Assembly (NCBI GenBank): GCA_946800325.1
Contig: OX326958.1
Coordinates: 65,452,366 to 65,516,365 of the forward strand
Length of the DNA: 64,000 nt
Origin: Luzula sylvatica
Taxonomy: Eukaryota > Streptophyta > Magnoliopsida > Poales > Juncaceae
Direction: 5' to 3'
A model generated the notes under the pieces. That model saw nothing but the letters and a program-made list of their open reading frames with translations. It ran no database searches and had not been told where the DNA came from. Below, one piece after another: positions 45,495-57,675 of the stretch. Numbering within the stretch: the stretch's first letter is position 1; each line of letters opens with the position of its first letter. Made by a program: the position numbers and the translations under genes.

Positions 45495-46045
45495 TACGAT
45501 GAGTCCGTTCGAACGGACTAATAAGTGCGTTGGAATGCACTCATGTCTGAGAAAAGGCGCTATTTTGGGATTTTAAGTTGTATCTGGGAAGTTGTTAAGT
45601 CCGTTCGAACGGACTCCTATGTGCGTTCGAACGCACACACAACTGAGAAGAGGCGCCAGAATATGGAACGGTGCGAGTGTAAGGGTTTGAAGTAGGTTCG
45701 TTGAATGAGGCATGTGCGTTCGAACGCAGTAGTTGTTCGTTCGAACGCACTTAACACTGTTGACACTAAGAGTCGGCGCCAAAGGATGATCCGGCGCCAT
45801 AATCCTATAATTCATTTTTCCGTTCGGAACGCATTCAGTTGTACGTTCGAACGCACTTGATCCTGGTAGGAAAATTGGATGGCGCCATAATTTAACTGTG
45901 ACTTTGGATCTTATAGTCCAGTTGTCCGTTTCGAACGCATTTTAGTCCGTTCGACCGGACTTGAGACTGTTAAGAGGGTATTTGGTGACTTCATTTGTCC
46001 GTTCCGAACGCACATGTTTTTCGTTCGAACGGACTGGTTCCTGAG
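45495..46045 (-). repeat. Internal palindrome array with GGCGCC, about 100-bp period
   Basis: Six pairs of dyads built on CGTTCGAACG (about 45503, 45599, 45715, 45820, 45924, 45998) alternate with copies of GGCGCCA in the first four or five units. It lies outside any LTR, in the spacer between gag and ORF2. No open frame crosses it. It may be an internal promoter or enhancer for ORF2 or a second protein-binding platform. Confidence 0.75.
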
Positions 46046-46261
46046 ATGTGATCACTGGACTGAATTCGTGATTTATTTACCGAGACAAGTGTTCTAATGT
46101 AATCCTCTATTAACACTTGTGAGGTAGTTACATGAGACTCGACCAATTTGACTAGAATTTAATTTAGCCCATTTCCTATACTCTCCTTACATATTTGGCT
46201 TAAGGTGTGGGATACTAGGGAGTATAGTTTTTCAAGTTAGGGCTTAAGCCCTAGGAGGTCC

Positions 46262-47270
46262 TGTAGGGGAATATCCCCGGCCCCGGGCCCGCGCAGCGGA
46301 TATGTAGGCCCGGTCCGGTTCCCCGATTCCCGAGATCACGCCACGACTTCGAGGGTACGATGCAAATAGAAGGTTAGATCTTTACCGGTGCAAAATTGAT
46401 TGCACACGAAGGGTTGATCGCTGCCTTCTTTCTCCTGTCACGTTGGTGACAATACGCGCGTCCCATACCACGCGTCTTTCACCGCTCGTTGACTTCGCCG
46501 ATTCGCTTGATTTCGTCTCCGACTCAATCTACTCGTCCGAATCGATCACAATCGTGAGAGCCTCAGTTGTTGCTCCTCTACGTGTATCCACCTTGAATCG
46601 CAAGACGTCGGTCACGGATGCACCTGCCTAGACGATGCACCGGTGAACTTGCTTAATCGAATTGATTCTCTAAACCGTAAAACACCTTTTCACGGTTTCT
46701 CTCTTTTACACCTTTTCACTCTCTAGAAATTTGTCTCACAATTTTCTGGATAATTCTGAATGAATTGCTTTGAATTACTTAGTGAAGATGAGAGAGAAAA
46801 TCCTATTTATACCTAATAGGATCAGGATTAGCCAAAAGGCATGTATATCCAATATACATCCTCTCACACAGAAAACTGCATGAACCTGGTCAGTATTCTG
46901 TCCAGACGAAATTGATAAATTTCTCTGACAGACAATCAACCAACACGAAAGTTGTAGATAATCGCATTATCTACACGACCCAATTTGTCCCAGCCCAATT
47001 GGAGTTCGTATGCAAAAGTTATGACTGTTTTACTAACTGTATGTCATACTGTTGCACCCTTTCGGTATTTCACAGAAACGACACTTATACTTCGTTCATA
47101 TGAAATATATTTCTACATGAAGGTTATAGATAATCTAATTATCTATCTTACCCAATTTGAACCATTCAAATCGGATTTTCCTACTGAAAGATATGGCTAC
47201 GAATGTACGACTACATTCGTTTATCCTTGTGTACACTTTTACGGTTGATCCTGAAACTGTATTTCCTTCA
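46262..47270 (-). mobile_element. Solo LTR disrupting the gag 3-prime end
   Basis: 1009 bp with a perfect 5-bp duplication GGTCC (46257-46261 and 47271-47275). On the minus strand it starts TGAAGGAAATACAG, has a TATA-like GGTATAAATAGG near 46818-46806, and ends with a very GC-rich U5 (CGCGGGCCCGGGG region) and CCCCTACA. The same family is present as a solo LTR at 57676-58768. The gag frame runs about 44 codons into this LTR. Confidence 0.92.
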
Positions 47271-49612
47271 GGTCCTATACCGAAAGACGTAGAGGGACCC
47301 ATCGAGTGACGATCTTTACGCATCCATATTGAGTTTGACGTTAATTTTGGATTGCGAAGATCACAACTTGTTGAGACATGACCAATTTTGCAACAATAGT
47401 TACAAAATGCTACGGTGGGCTTATTTGTGGATATGGAACTTTTCACAAAATAATTAGAGAGTAGAGTTGGTTTACTTTTCTGAGAAGTTATCGATTTTGG
47501 CATATGATGAATGTTGTTGGATTGAGATTTGCTTGGTTTAAGTCGATTTTGTTGAAATTGTTTTTGTGTGTTTGTGTAATGTTTGGGAGACCCTTTTTGA
47601 TATGAAGCGTCGGTGTAGTTGGTCACTTCGTAGAAATACCCATTTGGTCCCCTTTTGAATAAACAATCGGTTCTTCCCAAATTGTTATGTCTAGGTGGTG
47701 AATTTTGTGTGAAATGATTGTTCATATAATTATGATTAACACGTTTAGCTTGTTCAGTTTTCACATTTTTACCTTTGTCGTAGTCACGATACATGAAAGC
47801 ATTTCCGTGACTACCCATTTTATTGTTCTCCCTTTTGGATTTTTGATTTTTAGATATGGAAAAATCGGGTTTATTAACGTTATTTTTCTTGTATCCTAAA
47901 CCGGATTTGTCATTGGGCTTTTGTCCCATTAATGACGATTTCAAGATATCATCCAATGAAGGAGGACTTAATGCAATAGTGGCACAAGCCTTCTTCAAAG
48001 ACTCATTTTCAACTTTACAATTTTGAAGTTCGACTTTTAAATGAGACATCTCACATTTAAGGGTTTTACACTCACATTTTGAAAACCCTTTAAATTCTTT
48101 TAGTTGAGATTTATATGCCAAAATAGATAGTTCAAGAGAAGCTACCTTATCCTTGAGAGTTTGTGTTGAGCTCTCAAGTTTACTCTCTATTTGTTGAAAG
48201 TTTCCTTCATCTTTTAGAAACTCGTCACACGACTTGAGTTCTAATTTGAATGCGGGAGAAAACTCAGGATGATGTAATGATTCTACGTTAGTTATAGAGT
48301 TGATACGTACCTCATGACCTTGGTCATGTGTTGAGCTTGGAGTAGGAGTAGATGGTTCTTCGTCTATACGTGTGGGAGTGCGAGGTGTAGTGGTTAACCC
48401 TCGTTCAATTCGAAGAGATCTGATTGCAGCTTCCACTGCGCTCATTGGTGGAGAGTCGATCCTTACCATAAGTGCAAGGTTTGCGGGGTGTCGGTTTGAT
48501 GGACCATCCGATTCAGATGATGTGCTCGATCCATCCGTTTCTCCCCACCTGGAATTTACATGAGCTTTATATGCTTTTTTCTTTTTATAATCTTTACCTT
48601 TGTATTTTTGGCGATCATCTCGACCCTTGTCCTCATATCTTCTTTCATATCGAGGTTCTCGTCTATCTCGATCCTTGTGATCGTCATCCTTTTTATTCCA
48701 CCGAGAATTATCAGGATGGAGCGTCCAACACGACTCCATCATATGTCCAAACTTCTTGCACCAAAAGCAATGAGGTTTTAGTCCCTTTTGTTTTCGATTC
48801 TCGTTAAATCGCTTTTCATCCCTTTGCCATTCTAGGAGTCGCAAAGTGAGGTCGTCCATCTCATTGTCCTCGTTGCTCGCATTCACGACGGGCAAGGCTA
48901 TGGCTTTAGATCGAGGAGTTGTCGTGAAGATTCCTTGTTCTTCATCGAGTTGCTTGAGTCGAATCTCGAAGTTCCGGAATTGACTTACCAATTCTTCGGG
49001 AGTGAGATCTTGTGATGCGACCGCCGTACCTAAAGCTACACGTAAAGATTCCCAACTCCGGGGCATGGCTTGAAGTAATCTAGCAATAATTCTATCATCG
49101 GTAAGAGGTGCATGTTGGGTGGCATATCGGGTTTTTAATACATTAATTTTTGCCCAGATTTTATCAACGGACTCTCCCTCAATCATTCGGAGATTGTTGA
49201 ATTCTTGTTCAAGTCCGATGATATTAGTTCTTCTCATTTGAGATGTACCCTCGTATCTCTCATTGAGCATACGCCACATTTCATATGAGTTTTCACAATG
49301 ATCAACTAGCGATCCGATAGAACTAATTACGTTGTTCAGTATTAAGTTTTGAGCATAAATGTCATTAGTTCTATCTTCCCTAGTTTGATCGGGGTAGGTT
49401 ACATTTCCGTCCGTGTCAACCTCTTGGGCCAAGACAAAGCCTCGTAACACTACCTTGTCAAGTCCTTGGAGAGCGAATGCATTTAGCATGCATTTCTTCC
49501 AAGAACTCCAATTGGTTCCATCTAATTCACGTGAGTTTGATATATTTGATTTGGGTACGGTATTTATCGGATTTATAGATGAGTTTTGTACAATAGGATT
49601 AATTTCGGTCAT
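47135..49612 (-). CDS. Gag polyprotein of copia type, C-terminus replaced by LTR sequence
   Basis: Structural nucleocapsid protein. The 825-codon frame starts 43 bp past the primer site. Residues about 30-210 carry the copia gag domain (LDGTNWSSWKKCMLNAFALQG, YEMWRMLNERYEG, LLQAMPRSWESL). A CCHC zinc knuckle CFWCKKFGHMMESC lies at about 282-295 and a second, CNYCCKIGHVSTSC, at about 737-750. Between them are a charged, repeat-poor stretch and a coiled-coil-like segment (about 460-560). Residues after about 781 come from the solo LTR inserted at 47270. Without that insertion the original frame would meet a stop a few codons later, so little of gag is lost. No protease motif follows. Confidence 0.88.
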   Translation of the reverse strand: MTEINPIVQNSSINPINTVPKSNISNSRELDGTNWSSWKKCMLNAFALQGLDKVVLRGFVLAQEVDTDGNVTYPDQTREDRTNDIYAQNLILNNVISSIGSLVDHCENSYEMWRMLNERYEGTSQMRRTNIIGLEQEFNNLRMIEGESVDKIWAKINVLKTRYATQHAPLTDDRIIARLLQAMPRSWESLRVALGTAVASQDLTPEELVSQFRNFEIRLKQLDEEQGIFTTTPRSKAIALPVVNASNEDNEMDDLTLRLLEWQRDEKRFNENRKQKGLKPHCFWCKKFGHMMESCWTLHPDNSRWNKKDDDHKDRDRREPRYERRYEDKGRDDRQKYKGKDYKKKKAYKAHVNSRWGETDGSSTSSESDGPSNRHPANLALMVRIDSPPMSAVEAAIRSLRIERGLTTTPRTPTRIDEEPSTPTPSSTHDQGHEVRINSITNVESLHHPEFSPAFKLELKSCDEFLKDEGNFQQIESKLESSTQTLKDKVASLELSILAYKSQLKEFKGFSKCECKTLKCEMSHLKVELQNCKVENESLKKACATIALSPPSLDDILKSSLMGQKPNDKSGLGYKKNNVNKPDFSISKNQKSKRENNKMGSHGNAFMYRDYDKGKNVKTEQAKRVNHNYMNNHFTQNSPPRHNNLGRTDCLFKRGPNGYFYEVTNYTDASYQKGSPKHYTNTQKQFQQNRLKPSKSQSNNIHHMPKSITSQKSKPTLLSNYFVKSSISTNKPTVAFCNYCCKIGHVSTSCDLRNPKLTSNSIWMRKDRHSMGPSTSFGIGPEGNTVSGSTVKVYTRINECSRTFVAISFSRKIRFEWFKLGKIDN

Positions 49613-49665
49613 TTGATCGTTAAGTACAAGTTATCCCTAATACTCAAAGAGATGGTTAGTACCTT

Positions 49666-49677
49666 GCTCTGATACCA
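49666..49677 (-). promoter_or_regulatory. Primer-binding site, tRNA-Met
   Basis: The minus strand reads TGGTATCAGAGC two bases inside the 5-prime LTR, the standard complement of the initiator tRNA-Met 3-prime end used by plant copia elements. It fixes the orientation of the element. Confidence 0.92.
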
Positions 49678-49679
49678 AT

Positions 49680-51085
49680 TGTTGTTTAATTCTAACCTAG
49701 AGGGGGGTAAATTTGGCAATCTACCTTACACTTAGTTTAGATTTAAACCTAATTTAGGGTGCGGAATAAATAATAATTTAGATGATAAAGATGATACCGT
49801 ACAAACACTTTGACACAAGATGTTTGTTTACGAAGTTCGGTAGGTGGTTGCTTTGTAGCTTTAACTCACCCTTTACTCGCTTAATTGACCGACTCAATTA
49901 TTTGCGAGTACCTACGTCTCCGGGAATGCCTTGTGCCTCTTTTTGGCTTTCGATTGAAGTCCAACTCAACTCGATTACAAGGATTTGCCTAGATCGATTT
50001 ACACGCTTCTATCGATCTATAGCTTAGGCTCTTTACAATTTGTTGCACTAGCCTATTACACTTTTTCACTAATCGAGCTACAACGTGATCGGTCACGTGA
50101 GTGGGATACGATTAGTGGAGAATATCGAAAGTAGATCAATGATCTAAAGAGGTTTCTCAAGCTATCAATGGATATAGATAATCACAGCTTAGGGTTTCTC
50201 TCTTTTTAGGTTTGAATGTTTTAAAAATGAAGGCTTGGAGAGAGAGACCCATGAAGGATTCTATTTATACTCTCTATAGAAATCCTTCAGAAAACTTGAA
50301 GTGCGTTCGAACGCATAAAGTCCGTTCAGAACGCACTTGTTGTTTGCACTAGCCGTTTCAAAATAACGTGCAAGTACATTTTGGGTCCGTTCGAACGGAC
50401 AATGTCCGTGCGTAACGGACTCAATTATACATAGTATTTTGCGTTCACAGGAACAAGAGTCCGTTCAACGCACTGAAAAGTGGGTGAACGGATTTCAGGT
50501 TGTCCGTTCGAAAGCACATGTGTGGTCGTTCGAACGCACACATCCCTGTGACGTTTTCCGTTCACAGGAAGGATTGTCCGTTCAACGCACTCAGAAGGTG
50601 GGTGAACGGATTCTAATTGTCCGTTCGAACGGACATGATTGTTCGTTCGAACGCACACATCCCTGTGACACGTTTGGTTCTAATCAAGCTTTAAAGTTTT
50701 GATATGTAGCAAGTCCGTTCTGAACGGACTTTGAGTTCGTTCAGAACGCACTTCCTGCTTGACTGAACTCTTTGTTATTTTGAATATGATTTTACTTGAG
50801 TTCTACTAGGTTTGTACCTAAGGTTTATTTGTGGCGTATCCCACTCACGGAAGGCTTCAACATCTTGAGTCTTGATGTATTCCAATGGCCTTCCTTGTGT
50901 TCTTCTTTTCTTGTTTATGTTGAGACTTCATGTCCTGATTCTTGATGTAGTCCAATGAAGTCTTCCTTCACAAATCCTCCTTCATTTTCGTATCGTACCT
51001 ATGTTATCCTACACATTTCTGGATGTATACATTAGTAATGACAGTGTTTTGAAATAATCAAACTATCAGGAAATTTGAACCAACA
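49680..51085 (-). mobile_element. 5-prime LTR of the gag-only element
   Basis: 1406 bp, nearly identical to 40219-41624. The palindrome array is at about 50305-50750 and the TATA box GTATAAATAG at 50270-50261 on the minus strand. A few substitutions fall inside palindromes (for example CGAAAGCAC at about 50507), slightly breaking their symmetry. Confidence 0.92.
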
Positions 51086-51414
51086 GATTAGGCATTTGAA
51101 GGATATGTATTTCTTACGTGTGTTGTTCAATGGGATAAAATGTTAAATAATAGCAAGTTAGAATTATTGTATGATATGGAAAAAATTATAAAGTAGTTGA
51201 AAATGAATTTTGTTGGCTTGAATTTTTGTTTCGCATTAAATTATACATGCCACAACTATGAATTATAATAGAAATTATTATTATTATTATTATTATTTTA
51301 AGCATGTATATTTTAAATTAACATAACAATATTTTCATTGTAATTCGAAATTGGGCATTCATGTCAGCAATAACAGATATTTACAAATATCAGTTATGCG
51401 AATAAGAATCATGC
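51086..51414. other. AT-rich flank between retrotransposon and satellite
   Basis: Starts with the right GATTA duplication. No gene. A (TTA)n run lies at about 51277-51297. Confidence 0.6.
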
Positions 51415-54400
51415 GAATCATGCGAATTTCTATTATTTTTGTTTAAAAGTTGAAAAGAATGCCAAAAGTGAAGTCACCTTCAAAAATATCAATTATAATT
51501 TTTTCTAATAAATTCCGAAATTCATGTCTAAAGTGAAGGAAATACTTAAGTTTTATGTTTTCCTAAAAAAAAAACTCCAAAATAAAATACTAACTCATGC
51601 GAATTTCTATTTTTTTGTTCAAACAATTTGAAAAAAAATTCAAAAAGTGAAGTCTAACACCTTAAAAAAATATCAATTATCATATTTTTCTGATAAATGT
51701 CAAAATTTATGTCTAAAACGAACAAAATACTTAATTTTATGTTTTTCTCAAAAGAACTCCAAAATTGAAGACTAACACATACGAATTTCTATTTTTTTGT
51801 TAAATAAAGTTGAAACAAAAAATGCAAAAAGTGAAGTATTAAAACCTTCAAAAATATTACTTATCATTTTTTCTAATAAAAGTCAAAATGGATATCTAAA
51901 AAGAACAAAATACTTAATTTTCATATTTTACTAAAAAAACTCCAAAATCGAAGACTACACATGCGAATTTCTACTCTTTTAATTAAAAAAGTTGAAAAGA
52001 ATGCCAAAAATGAAGTCTAACACCTTGAAAAATATCAATTAACGTTATTTTACTAATAAATTCCAAAATTCATGTCCAAAGCGAACAAAATACTTAATTT
52101 TCATGTTTTCCTCAAAAGAACTCCAAAATAAAAGACTAACACGTGCGAATTTCTATTTTTTTGTTCGAACAATTTGAAAAATGTAAAATGCGAAGTCTAA
52201 CACCTTCAAAAATATCAATTATCATATTTTCTAATAAATGTTAAAATAGATGTCTAAAATGAACAAAATACTTAATTTTCATGCTTTACTCAAAAAACTC
52301 AAAAATCTTATACTAACATATGCGAATTTCTAATCTTTTTGTTTAAAAGAGGTGAAAATAATGCCAAAAGTGAAGTCTAGCACCTTCAAAAATATCACAT
52401 ACGATATTTTCTTACAAATTCCAAAATTTATTCCTAAAACGAACAAAATACTTAAATTTCATGTTTTCCTAAAAAAAACTCCAAATTGAAAGACTAACAC
52501 TTGCGAATTTCTATTTTTTCTGTTCAACCAATTTGAAAAAAATGCTAAAAACGAAGTCTAACCACCTTAAAAAATATTAATTATCATATTTTTCTAATAA
52601 AAGTCAACATTTATGTCTAAAATGAACAAAATACATAATTTGCATGTTTTATTAAAAAAACTGCAAAATCGATGACTAACACATGCAAATTTCTATTCTT
52701 TTTGTTCAAAAAAAGTGAAGTCTAAAACCTTAAAAAATATCAATTATCATATGTTTCTAGTAAATTCCAAAATTTATGTCTAAAACGGACAAAATACTTA
52801 ATTTTGATGTTTTCCTAAAAAAAAATACTCCAAAATGAAAGACTAACACATGCAAATTTCTATTTTGTTTTGTTCAAACAATATAAAAAAAATTCAAAAA
52901 TTGAAGTCTAACATCTTCAAAAATATTAATTATCATCTTTTTCTTATAAATATCAAAAGTGATGTCTAATATGAATAAAATACTTAATTTTCATGTTTTA
53001 CGCAAAAAACTCCAAAATCGAAGACTAACACATGGAAATTTCGAATCTTTTTGATTAAAAATGTGAAAAGAATGCCTAAAGTGAAGTCCCTTCAAAAATA
53101 TCGATTATCATATTTTTCTAATAAATGTCAAAATTCATGTCTAAAACAAACAAAATACTTAATTTTCTTGTTTTCTTTAAAAGAACTTCAAAATGATAGA
53201 CTCACACATGCAAATTTCTATTTTTTGTTCGAACAATTTGACAAAATGCAAAAAGTGAAGTCTAACACCTTTAAAAATATTAATTATCATATTTTTCTAA
53301 TAAATATCAAAATCGATGTCTAAAATGAACAAAATAGTTAATTTCCTTGTTTTACTCAAAAACACGCAAAAAACTAAGACTAACACATGCGAATTTCTAT
53401 TCTTTTTGTTTAAAAAAAGTGAAAAAAAATGCCAAAAGTGAAGTCCACCTTCAAAAATATCATGTACCATATTTTCTAATATAGTCCAAAAATTGGCTAA
53501 AACGAGCAAAATACTTAATTTTCAATTTTTCCTCAAAAGAACTCCAAAATGAAAGACTAGCACATGCAAATTTCTATTTTTTTGTTCGAAATTTTTTGAA
53601 AAAATGCAAGAAGTGAAGTCTAACACCTTCAAAAATATTAATTATCATATTTTTCTGATAAATTTCAAAATTGATGTCTAAAATGAACAAAATAGTTAAT
53701 TTTCAGGTTTTACTAAAAGAACTCAAAAATCTAAGACTAACACATGCGAATTTCTACTCTTTTTGTTTGAAAAAGTTGAAAAGATTGCCAAAACTGAAGT
53801 CTAACACCTTGAAAAATATTAATTATCATATTTTATAATAAATTCCAAAATTCATGTCTAAAGCGAACAAAATACTTCATTTTCATATTTTCCTCAAAAG
53901 AACTCCAAAATGAAAGACTAACACATGTGAATTTCTATTTTTTTGTTTGAACAATTAGAAGAAAATTCTAAAAGTGAAGTCCAACACCTTCAAAAATATT
54001 AAAAATCATATTTTTCTAATAAATGTCCAAATTGATGTCTAAAATAAGCAAAATGCTTAATTTTCATGTTTTACTAAAAAAATTCCAAAATCGAAGACTA
54101 ACACATGCGAATTTCTATTCTTTTTGTTTAAAAAAGTTGAAAAAAATGCCAAAAGTGAAGTTTAACACCTTCAAAAATATCAATTATATTTTTTTCTAAT
54201 AAATTCCAATATTCATGTCTCAAACGAACAAAATACTTAAGTTTTTTGTTTTCCACAAAAAAACTCCAAAATAAAAGACTAACACATGCGAATTTCTATT
54301 TTTTTGTTCAAACAATTTGAAAAAAATGCAAAAGCGAAGTCTAGCACCTTAAAAAATATCAATTATCATATTTTTCTGATAAATGTCAAAATTTATGTCT

Positions 54401-55899
54401 AAAATGAACAAAATACTTGATTTTCATGCTTTCCTCAAAAGAAGTCCAAAATTGAAGACTAACACGTGCGAATTTCTATTTTTTTGTTAAAAAAGTTGGA
54501 AAAATTGCAAAATGTGAAGTCTAACACCTTCAAAAATATCAATTATCATTTTTTTCCTAATAAATGTCAAAATGGATGTCTAAAACGAACAAAATACTTA
54601 ATTTTCATGTTTTACTCAAAAAACTCCAAAATCGAAGACTAACACATGCAAATTTCTACTCTTTTTGTTTAAAAAGTGGAAAAGAATGCCAAAAGTGAAG
54701 TTTAACACCTTGAAAAATATCAGTTATCACATTTTTCTAATAAATTCCAAAATTCATGTCTAAAATGATCAAAATACTTAATTTTCATGTTTTCCTCAAA
54801 AGAACTCCAAAATTGAAGACTAACACATGCGAATTTCTGTTTTTTTTTTAACAAAAGTTGAAAAACCAAATGCAAAAAGTGAAGTCTAACACCTTCAAAA
54901 ATATCAATTATCATTTTTTCTAATAAATATCAAAATTGATGTCTAAAATGAACAAAATACTTAATTTTCATGATTTACTCAAAACAACTCCAAAATCGAA
55001 GACTAACACATGCGAATTACTACTCTTTTTGTTTCAAAAAGTTGAAAAGAATGCCAAAAGTTTAGTCTAACACCTTGAAAAATATCAATTATCACATTTT
55101 TCTAGTACATTCCAAAATTCATGTCTAAAGCGAAAAAAATAGTTAATTTTCATGTTTTTCTCAAAAGAACTCCAAACTAAAAGAGTAACACATGCGAATT
55201 TCTACTATTTTATAGTAACAATTTGAAAAACTATAAAAAGTGGGGTCTAGCACGTTCAAAAATATTAATTGTCATATTTCTCTAATAAATATCAAAAGTG
55301 ATGTATAAAATGGATGAAATACTTAATTTTCATGTTTTACTCAAAAATCTCCAAAATCGAAGACTAACACATGGAAATTTCGAATCTTTTTGATTTAAAA
55401 TTTTGAAAAGAATGCCAAAAGTGAAGTCTAACACCTTCAAAAATATCGATTATCATATTTTTCTAATAATAGTCAAAATTCATGTCTAAAGGGAACAAAA
55501 TACTTAATTTTCATGTTTTCCTCAAAAGATCTCCAAAATGATAGGCTCACACGCGCAAATTTCTATTTTTTGTTCAAACACTTTGACAAAATGCAAAAAG
55601 TGAAGTCTAACCTTCAAAAATATTAATTATCATATTTTTCTAATAAATATCAAAATCAATGTCTAGAATGAACAAAATATTTAATTTTCATGTTTTACTG
55701 AAAACACTCAAAAATTTAAGACTAACACATGCGAATTTCTATTCTTTTTTATTCAAAAAGGTGAAAAGAATGCCAAAAGTGAAATCTAACACCTTAAAAA
55801 ATATCAATTATCATATTTTTCTAATAAATGTCAAAATTGATGATTAAAACGAACAAAATACTTAATTTTCAAGTTTTCCTCAAACGGACAAAATACTTA
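51415..55899. repeat. AT-rich satellite array, about 180-bp monomers in alternating A/B order (block 1)
   Basis: The word AAAATACTTAATTTT recurs about every 180 bp from 51538 to 55855, giving about 25 monomers. Type A has TTTTCCTCAAAAGAACTCC and TTTGTTCGAACAATTTG. Type B has TTTTACTCAAAAAACTCC, CTTTTTGTTTAAAAAAG and AATGCCAAAAGTG. A and B mostly alternate, so the higher-order unit is about 360 bp. A third type (TTTGTTAAAAAAGTTG with AATTGAAGAC) appears near 51725, 54413 and 54771. Monomer length and base composition suit a plant pericentromeric or heterochromatic satellite. Confidence 0.9.
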
Positions 55900-57675
55900 A
55901 ACAAAATATTGTCCGGCATATATAATGGGTTGATTTATTCTCCATGATTTCATAACTTTAACATTTTGTTTAATTGAACCAGAAGTTCAAATGATATGCT
56001 TAATCCGGAAGCTTATAATATATACATTAACAAGAAGTTTACATTGTAGGAAGTAACAATAGTCAAATATGCATGTTGTAAATATAGTATCCCCAAGGAC
56101 TATATGTTTTTGTTGTAACAAATAAAATAGAAAATCATGCTCGAAGCATGATAGACATTTGATAATAAATATACAAATCATTGAAGGGGAAATGAAATAA
56201 ATGACTAAGATGGTCAAACATGAGTATAATAGTCCAATACCAAATATATTGTGAAAGTCTCGAAGAACTTCACTAGGTATTATCGATTACTCATGATTAC
56301 ATTAGGGAGAGAGAAAAAACTGGAAAAATAAGAAATTATAAGCATCATCAAAATAGATCCTCGAAAAAGTAAATATGAACTAGGAGTTCATAAATTAATT
56401 ATTTGCAACAAATTGCAAGTACATGATTTGATGCAAGAATTTTCCAGTATAAAATGTTCATATTCGTGAAATAATATTCTTGGATGATTTTGAGTTTTAT
56501 ATGCGCCCGAAGCGTGGTCGACCAATCGATTCCAGCAATATAAATCCAAGAAATAAGAAAGAGCATAATCAATAGTTTGTATAATAGAAGTTGGTAATGC
56601 TTCTAATAAAATATATCCTTCTGAAAAGGATATTGAAAGGTTATCGGTAGATGACATGAATGAATGAATTCAGGTACCTTGCAACATTGAATATGTTTAA
56701 AATAATGAGATCTCAAAATCATGTCTCTACTAGAAAAAAATAGAACTGAAATGAAACTACAATTATTGAGAAATTTGCATATGCACATACAATTGATAAT
56801 CAATGAAAACGAGGACCTAGTATTACATCAACTGAAAAATGTCGACGAAATCAAAGTATTGGCCAAAAACTAAATTCACATGACGATGTGAAATTTATGG
56901 ACTTGTAGTCTATAATAAATGTACCATACAATGGTAATGAAAAGTTATATTCATTTGGATGTCTCTGAAGGACTCAAAATGTATCATGTATACACTAGAA
57001 CAGATTATGCATATGCTCATTGGATTATTATATTCATGAAAATCCATGAAGGATTTAGAATGTCCAAAGCACATTATTTAAACCCTCGAGAGATATGCAC
57101 GAAGAACATTGTATTAAATAACAAAGATCTTTGTATGAATTGAAATAATCCGAGCATATATGATATAATCATTTTTAATATTGATGAAATTCTACATGTG
57201 TGTATCAATGATCAAATTCGTAGTTAATGTGTATTTAATTTATGATTAATAAAACTCATGAAGAGTTCCAAACGGACACATTACTTAATTAAGGAATTTG
57301 AGACGAAAGATATTCGATACCAAATCTTTTGTTATGGATTGCAAATACATTAAATAATTCCCTGGAGGAATTATGTGTAACTAGCAATAACCTTTTGAAC
57401 AGCTAGTGCAAAAGATTGAACTTTATATGATTAGAAATATTTGTATCCATGAGGGGGAGAAATAATACGCAATGCACTCTTTTTGTCCTTGATCATGGTT
57501 CTTGTCCCAATGGGTTTTTCATGACAAGATTTTTAATGAGGCAGCTTATGATGCGTATAGAACATAATAATATTGCACTCTTTTCCTTCACTAGGACTTT
57601 TGTTCCATTGGGCTTTACTTAGTAAGATTTTAACGAGGCATATTTTTATGATATTAATATCAAAGAAGAACTTCA

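Larger units (their letters stand above)
40219..51085 (-). mobile_element. Complete non-autonomous LTR retrotransposon (10.9 kb) with gag and an extra ORF
   Basis: Near-identical 1406-bp LTRs (40219-41624 and 49680-51085) begin TGTTG and end CAACA, and a perfect 5-bp duplication GATTA flanks the element (40214-40218 and 51086-51090). On the minus strand the order is 5-prime LTR, primer site, gag, palindrome-rich spacer, second ORF, purine tract, 3-prime LTR. No protease, integrase, reverse transcriptase or RNase H frame exists, so mobilisation would need a partner copia element. By eye I counted fewer than ten differences between LTRs, implying recent insertion. Two solo LTRs of other elements lie inside; without them the internal part is about 5.4 kb. 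The gag type and tRNA-Met primer site place it with Ty1/copia, possibly Sirevirus-like. Confidence 0.93.

Noticed and set aside
46985..47248. 87-codon plus-strand frame similar to a minus-strand frame at 57703-57981
   Set aside because: The similarity is real but is explained by two copies of the same solo LTR; no protein domain is evident.
56388..56657. 89-codon minus-strand frame in the copia remnant
   Set aside because: Antisense to the element, and no domain could be recognised.
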